Shown here in pieces: positions 57,535-64,000 of a DNA stretch of 64,000 bases. Below the pieces are notes generated by a model that was not told where the DNA came from, did no database searches, and saw nothing but the letters and a program-made list of their open reading frames with translations. The stretch covers positions 186,001 to 250,000 of the forward strand of contig NTMA01000031.1 of the NCBI GenBank assembly GCA_002917075.1, given 5' to 3'. A program made the position numbers and the translations under genes. Source of the stretch: Hawksworthiomyces lignivorus (lineage: Eukaryota; Ascomycota; Sordariomycetes; Ophiostomatales; Ophiostomataceae). The number at the start of each line of letters is the position of its first letter. Position 1 is the first letter of the stretch.

Positions 57535-60500
57535 TCACTGGTACTGACCTCTCTTCCTCCTTCGCTGATCGCTTCCAGGGTCCTCATCATTGAAGCTTCG
57601 TGTGCTCCTTTCACTCTTCGGCGTCATCGCTCGCGGGCCGCTTGGACGGCGCGTTGGCACGGTAAGGGCTCCGCTGAGATTCCGGTTTTCCAGACGTGGG
57701 CTACCTGTGTAGCTGGTTGGCACATGTGTTGCTGTCCCATAGCCACTCTCGACGCTGTGGTACGGAAGAGGGCTGGTTTTTGGCGCCTTGGTTAGCCGCG
57801 CAGAACGTGGAGGTGTCTGGTGGTCCTGGAGCTGTGGACCATCGAGAGGTTCTTTAGGGGGCCGGGGCGGGCCTGCTTGAGGCTGAGCACTGGATGACGC
57901 TCCTGAGTCCCAGTACTGGTGTTGCGAATCTTGTGCCGCTGCACTGCTAGCCCCAGCCGCGTTGGTGGCTGAGTTGTCGCTGTACCGGTTCGTATTTTGG
58001 CCAGGGAATCGGTGAAGCGAAGTTGCTGAACCAGCCCATTCAGCAGATCGAGGGCTCATGGGGGAGTCAAAATCTTCCGCTCGTGATTCAAGAGCGGCTT
58101 TCAATGGCTGACCTGATCTTGGTTGAGGATGTTGTAAATTTAGCGAATCACGGTGTGCTCGGTACTTAGGGTCTTCTGGTGTCATGTAAGTCTTCGGATT
58201 CGGAGGAAGCAGGTCGTTGCCTCCTAGATACCCATGGCTATCGTCCGGGTATTGGTGTTGTTGTTGTTCTTGTGGTGAGTACTGTTGCTGCTGTTGCTGT
58301 AGAGGAGCACCCAGATAAGCATCATGTTGTAGATCGGCTTCTGAAAAACCGGAATGAAGCTTGTCACCAGGTTCTGGCTCATAACCCTCATAACTAGCCA
58401 AGTCTGATCTGGAGCGAGACGGTCCGCTATGATAGCCAAGCTCATCGTGATCTTTTCTGGAATCTCGGCCACCCCGGAACACTCGACCCACGCTCGACGT
58501 TGTTGTCTCTGACCACCTGGAGATTGTCTTGGGGATCCAGCTGGAGGAGCCACTGGACTTATGCTTCTTTGACTTTTCTGTACGCGGCGTATTCTCATTG
58601 CTTTGAGGGGCTTGCTGCTGCTGCTGATTTTGCGATTGGGGTTGAGCCTGTTGCTGCTGATACTGTTGAACCATCTCTGCTTGTTGTTGGGTAGGTGTTG
58701 CTAACAATGCTGAACTCATTTGAGGAAGTGGAGAATTATTGCCAAAGTGCACGTTACCGTAAGCACCATGAGGGCTAGCCGCACTGTTTCCACCTTCCCC
58801 AGCGCCTACAGCCTCTTGTTGGTGCCTGTACTCTGCCTCTTCTTCGTTGGCTTCAGGTACAGTGCTGATGCGGTTGTCTGAAAACTTCCGTTCGTAGCCG
58901 CTAAGTTTTGACAAGGGTTGCTGGCCACCACGAGAGTTGAGAGACAAAAGACCGGATTGGCTCGCATGGCTGGCAGTAGAGGTGCCAGCATGGCCTTCTG
59001 GCTCATAACCCCGGTCTTGCTCATACGGTATTTGCGCCTCAATCATGCCCTCGTAAGGGGACGGCCCATGTCCACTAGCACTGGCACTGGCACTAATACC
59101 ACCAGGTCCAGCGCCACCTGCCGACTGTGCTTTGAGAATGTCGACTTGCATCAACAGCTGGTTAAGCATATCTTCGATGCGAGTGAGGTCATTGTTGCCC
59201 TTAGCATTAAGCGACTTCAGAGCGCGGCGAAAGATGTTCTGACGCTTCGCTGGAAGATCATCCACGTCGCCTTGTGAGACGCTGGCGTGCAAAGACCGTG
59301 CACCGCTTCCAGGGAATGGGCGGGGACCACCTAAGTGCGTACGAACCGTCTTTTCTGTGCCATCAAGAATCTCCGTTATTATGGCATCTTCGCTATCGGC
59401 AAGTTTCTTGGAGAATTCGTTGTATATTCCCTTTTCATGCATAGCCAGCATTGTGCGGACATTTTCGAATGAAGTGCGCATTTCAGCTGCAGCACGCACG
59501 AGCGTGACAAGAATCTCTGTATCCCGTGCGCTCCGTTGAGCATCACGGACCATCAACTAGGAAAAGGTAGATGATTAGTATATGGGCAAGCTAGCAAGCT
59601 CCGTGTCGCAAATAAACTTACATGTTGCATCAAGGCGACTATATCCTTGTTCTCAATACGGTCGATGCCAGCACCAGTAGCAGCATCGTACAGTGGTGTT
59701 GCCATACCATGAGACATTCCACTGAAGTGTCTGATCTGATTCGTCGTATAAAACGGGTCTTCTGGACCTCCAAAGCCAGAGGGACCTGTCTCTGGAAAGT
59801 CGATTCCTTTCCCCTTAACGGCAGCCGCTAAATCTGGAGATTTGCCGGGTCCTTGCGAAATATAGCCCTCATCATATCTACCACCAAGCGGGCTTCTGCT
59901 TGTATAATCAGGTCCTGCAGTTCCGAAAGCAGCAGCAGCAGCGGCGGCGGCGGCGGCAGCGGCTGCTGCTGCACCATTTCCTGCACTTGGCATTGTTGTC
60001 TTGATAAGACTTTCATTCACAATGGGGCTTGTTCCTTCGTACGGGTTCGTAATGAGAGTATCTCTCTTCCGCTCATCTGAGGACCGCTGCCACTCCTCAT
60101 CTCGTTCTTGACTAGCTTGGCGGCTATGCTGAGATGTAGCAAGGGCAGCGGCTGCCGTGGCCGCGGCAGCGGATGCTCCAGCAAGGCCCAAATTTCGCGC
60201 GGCGGGATCGTGGTGTTCCTGCGTAGGCGTTCGATCACCTGCGCGCCAGTCATCGGCTTCAGCGTCGAGGTCATGGCCATGCACAACAGAGGGATTTGTC
60301 TCGAGATCCTCTTCATGGTATCCGTAGCCAATCTCTGGAATAGGGTTGTTCAAGTCAGGAAGGCCGCTTGCTCCCAGCTGCGGTTGGTCATACTCATCGA
60401 GTCGGTCGGCGCTGTGAGAAGGTGTATTTGCTGGCCGCCGTCCGTCCAAAGTTCGCTCCTTAAATGACTTGTTCCTTTCGATACCGGCAGGAATCCATTC

Positions 60501-63500
60501 ATCTGCGCCATGAGCCACCTCGTTATTATAAGCCGATTGACCCTGATGTGGGTGTTGGTTTCGGTCCCGGGTAGCCTGAATAGCTAAGCCAATAGCGCCA
60601 GCTGTGATAGCGGCGGCTTCTGATGCGGTGGGTGACGACTGCCGCACCTTGCGGCCGTATTGATCAATTTCATACTCTCCAGCAAATTCTGAGGGGTTGG
60701 TGCGTGTGGTAGTTGGAGACGAGGCCGATGATACTTCCCGAGCTTCCTCATGCTCGTGAGTGCTAATCTGGTCTTCAACAGCCTGCTGATGGCTCTCAAC
60801 AGACCTTCTTTGGGGAGTTATGTGTCCGTGCGACTGCTCCTCTTCTAGTGTGTCCATAGACCCACGGGGGCCTTGACCCTGTGCATAGCCGCCATTGACA
60901 CTCGAGTCGCCAGTCAAAACAGACCCGTCTACAAGGGAGCCATCAACTAGAGATGCCACAGCTGATTCGACACCCACGGGAGAGTGAACAAAGTTTGGGT
61001 TTGCTCCAACACCTTCGACAGCTCTGAAGTTGTTGTGTACGTTATCACCGTCATCCGTAAGCTGCGATGGGGCTGCCCGATAGTCGACATCGGAGCTCTT
61101 CGCACTGAGATCGTCCGCATCAAATTCCCGGCTCATTACATTGCTTGGTATTGAGCTTGGCGACACAGCCAGATTTCGATCTGGCCTGGGTGACTTGCCG
61201 GGCGATGAAACCGATGCTGTGGTTAGGCCACTATCGCGGTAGCCCTGTACTTCGCTTGTACCACCTTCAGTATAACCAGACACACTAGGGATAGGGCTGA
61301 GACCGCGGTGTTCGGGTTGATAGGGTACGTATTTCAGCGGTGCGGGTACAATCTGATGGCCGTAGGCATCGTACGTCTGATTGGCATACTCAGGCATACC
61401 ATCGTATTCTTCGTCATACTCTTCATCAATGTTTTGTTGCGCATACTCATCGCTGTACTGATGGAGCTGCTGCTGTTGCAGCGGTTGTTGATGCTCAAGA
61501 GCTGATTGGTGCTGATATTCATCATCTTCATAGTCTTCTTCGCCGGCAGGCACATTACTGCCGCCTGCCACAGCTTTGCGGGGCAGCGCTCTTAGGTCGC
61601 CGTGAGATATGTTTGCATGCTGCGCGCCTAGGCCTTGTAGCGTAGCGGCAGGTACCGCGGTAGGAGTAGGCGTGCTGCCGGATCCAACAGATGCGACGCC
61701 TCTTGAGACCTCCTGAATTGGTGTTGCTTGAAGCTCCTCGCTTGCGGACCGAGGCCGGTCGGTTTCTGCAGATAAGATGGACGTCCTGGTAACATCTGAA
61801 TTGATCTCACTCATCAAAGGCATTGGAGGGTGCAAGTAGCCTGCATCGGGTTCAAAGTGCTGTTTCCCACGACCAGGACTAGTGGCTGCTTCAGATTTAA
61901 GCTCGCTGTGAAGATCACGTTCTGTGCCTTCATCTTCCAAAGAGTGGCTGGCAGCACTGTGCGCTGCCGAGAGATAGAAATCAACAGGTCCTTGTTGTTG
62001 CTGAACTGACGTCGGCTGAGGTTTTTCGAATTCTTTGTTTCGGTTTTGAGGCTCTCCTCTTTGCCGCTTCCGCCGTTCTCTTGCAGTCGAAGGTGATCCG
62101 CCGTGGTCGGCCATAATGGCAGCTCCGAGGCCACCTAGAGCACCGGCTACGGCAGCGGTTCCCAGATTTCCGACGCTTCGTTTAGGTGTGTTGTCGACAG
62201 AATATGATCCAGTGCCGGCCTCGTTGCCCGACTCATAGGCATAATCACCAGCTGGCGAAGGGCTGTCTTCTAGAGCATGTCGTGCTTCGCGATCACGAAC
62301 TTCTCGTCGGTTGCCAGCCTCTCTGTTTCGGGGTGCTTGGGACGATGATCCAGCCTTATCACTAGCCCCCGACCTACGGCGGTCACCTGCAGCGTATTCG
62401 TCCCGTGAGTTACTAGTAGCAGTTGACGTCGAGTCACGACGGTCTTTCTGACTGTTCACTCGCTTCAAGGCATCGAGCTCAGGAAGAATAAGTCGTCGGA
62501 TAGCATCCTCCACAGTCTCCAGAAGTTTGGGGTTATTGATGGACGAGGCTTTAGAGGCAGCGGAATGAGTCGAATATTGATCCAAGGAGCGATGGCTAGG
62601 TGAGCGAATTGATGACACCATGCTGGAATCGGGGCCGGAGACAGCGGACTCATTATGATGACGGGACCGGCTTGATCGTCTGTGAGAAGGAGAACCAGCT
62701 TCGTCTCTCTCTCCGATACTGACATTACTAGCTCGGCTTCTACTAGGCCTGTTCCTGCGGTCGTGCTTGTCTCGGTCCCGTTCCCGATCCTTGTCTCTAG
62801 AAGAGGACTTTGACACGACTACTCGATCCTTGTGATCACTCCGACTCTTGCTCGTCGCACGCTGCCGCTCTATAGCCGCCTCGCCTGCAGCTCTTGCAGG
62901 CGTTGCACCAGCAGCAGCGGCTAAGTCGCGTCTAGGACTGCTGCTGCGAGGAGACTTTGATCCGTCGAGAAAGCTGTCAGCAGGGATAGCGGAAATAGTG
63001 GAAAAATTAGACTGGGTCTCGGCAGGGTAGGACGCGGAACCCCGATTGCTGTCGGCCGTAGGAATGAGAGGGCTGATCGGACGGCGTGGACGGTGACGGC
63101 TAGTGGCAGCTGGGCCTCCGCTGCCACTTCCATCAATCTCCACAACAACGGGGGGATTTCGCGATACATTTGATTCTTCAGTAGCTGATGCATAAGAGTT
63201 TATGCTTCTGTTGTCTTCACCATCGCCGACGCTGCCACTCACGGCGCTGCCGCCAGCGTCAACATCGCGAGCACCAGAAGAGGATGGCTTATGGGCTGTT
63301 GTCGAGCGGCGAGCCAAGGAAGCCTTGCGGCCGTGAGAAGGAGATTTGGACTGAGAAATCATGATCTGTTCGTCTTTACGGCTGCCAGATGGTCTCAGGC
63401 GGACACGCACACTGGGCTTGCGACTTCCTGAGCTCTCGGAGGCGGTGTTCTTAAAACCTTCGTAATATTCAATGACAAGAGAGGTCTGCGACCGGTTCGC

Positions 63501-63686
63501 AGAATGGCCGCGCGCTTTGATCGTCAAAGGTGTGCCGTCCTCCGGGAGAGAATAAGAAGATTTTTCGTCACCGGGCCTGGAAACATCGGTGGTGACCTCG
63601 GTTGGCGTGGTGATTATGGACTCGGATTCAGTCGGCGCAGGTAGTGGGAGGGAAGTCGACGGTTTTTTCTTTTTGTCACCACCCAT
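57535..63686 (-). CDS. Large, mostly disordered fungal protein of unknown function (2,028 aa)
   Basis: Two exons, 63686-59622 and 59556-57535, join in phase 0 (GTAAGT donor, CTAG acceptor) into 2,028 residues. It starts MGGDKKKKPSTSLPLPAP. A short ordered-looking segment follows near 50-110 (LTIKARGHSANRSQTSLVIE, then PSVRVRLRPSG). The next 1,200 residues are Ser/Arg/Asp/Gln-rich and disordered, with an RS/RD-rich stretch and a 15-Ala run. The best candidate for a conserved domain spans the intron: KDIVALMQHLMVRDAQRSA, continuing as helices through EILVTLVRAAAEMRTSF and a charged region to about residue 1500. The remainder is Gln/Pro/Ser-rich. No membrane segment or catalytic motif is visible. 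Length and composition recall scaffold proteins of septa or cell tips, but I cannot name it. The last codons (RRRKRGQYQ) may instead be removed by a GTCAGT donor. Confidence 0.75.
59928..59972. repeat. GCN tract encoding 15 Ala in the large disordered protein
   Basis: Fifteen mixed Ala codons (GCT, GCC, GCA) lie in a row on the minus strand. Mixed codons suggest an older or selected run and not recent slippage. Confidence 0.9.
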
Positions 63687-64000
63687 GGTGGCCTGAAATA
63701 TGATGAGAAAGGCACAGGTAACGTGCTATATCAAAAAAAAAATATTGGCAGGGCCAGTCCTGAAAAGTACACGCAACAGGGACGTCCACGCTTCTTTCTC
63801 CTCACAGATTATGGCAGTCTCCGTCCTATCGAACCGTCCTGTCGCATTCAGCACTCGATACCAGATGGAGGGCCGATTGCGTATTGGAAGGAGGGTTGAG
63901 AGGATCGAATGATAGAGGGGAGGAAGGAGAAAGACGTGAAGGGAGAGGTCGGCCTCTCTTCAACAAGACATGAGGCTTATGGTGAATTAATATCGGATGC
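63687..64000. other. Upstream region of the large disordered protein gene
   Basis: Promoter or leader of the minus-strand gene. It contains an A9 run near 63731. No other gene is seen before the window ends. Confidence 0.5.

Noticed and set aside
1..64000. tRNA, 5S rRNA, transposon and CRISPR signatures
   Set aside because: I looked by eye for B-box-like GGTTCGANTCC sequences, the conserved 3' part of 5S rRNA, transposase or reverse-transcriptase motifs and regular spaced repeats and found none that held up. A covariance-model or repeat-library search would be decisive.

Overview
The window is nuclear DNA of a filamentous ascomycete, most likely a Sordariomycete and perhaps Hypocreales. The genes have short GT-AG introns of roughly 60-220 bp, often with a TACTAAT-like branch site. 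Their products are typical of moulds: a class III chitin synthase, a HET-domain protein, a dynactin Arp1, a PAR32/DUF3602 protein and a filamentous-fungal SCH9 with a C2 domain. Coding DNA is mostly GC-rich, while spacers are AT-richer and full of homopolymer and dinucleotide runs. The order-level placement is inference. No rRNA, tRNA, transposon or CRISPR array was recognised.

Layout. 0-6 kb: ATP14 (+) converges with the SCH9 kinase (-). 6-13 kb: a 7.2 kb stretch without a recognisable gene, upstream of SCH9, with minisatellites and one exon-like ATG segment. 13-24.5 kb: a small conserved-looking unknown protein (-), a SUZ-domain RNA-binding protein (+), the Fe-S assembly factor NAR1 (-) and a very large PNUTS-like PP1-binding, CCCH-finger protein (-). 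28-36.7 kb: class III chitin synthase (-) and homoserine kinase THR1 (+), diverging from a 3.9 kb spacer. 38-42.4 kb: an AIF/FSP1-like flavoprotein (+) converging with a HET-domain protein (-). 43.9-50.9 kb: OsmC-like protein, a tiny mitochondrial membrane protein, ARP1 (all +) and a YBR137W/UPF0303-like protein (-). 52-63.7 kb: a PAR32-like protein, an orphan Cys-rich protein and a 2,028-residue disordered protein (all -).

The genes are independent housekeeping loci and not a cluster or operon. Loose functional links exist: ATP14, OsmC, the AIF-like protein and the 87-residue protein all look mitochondrial, and SCH9 and PAR32 both belong to TORC1/nitrogen signalling in yeast. I found no convincing new multi-gene system. 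The observations most worth following are the phase-compatible alternative first exon far upstream of SCH9, the architecture of the PNUTS-like protein, the long presequence of the AIF/FSP1-like protein, and four uncharacterised proteins. All gene models were spliced by eye from consensus sites and reading phase.
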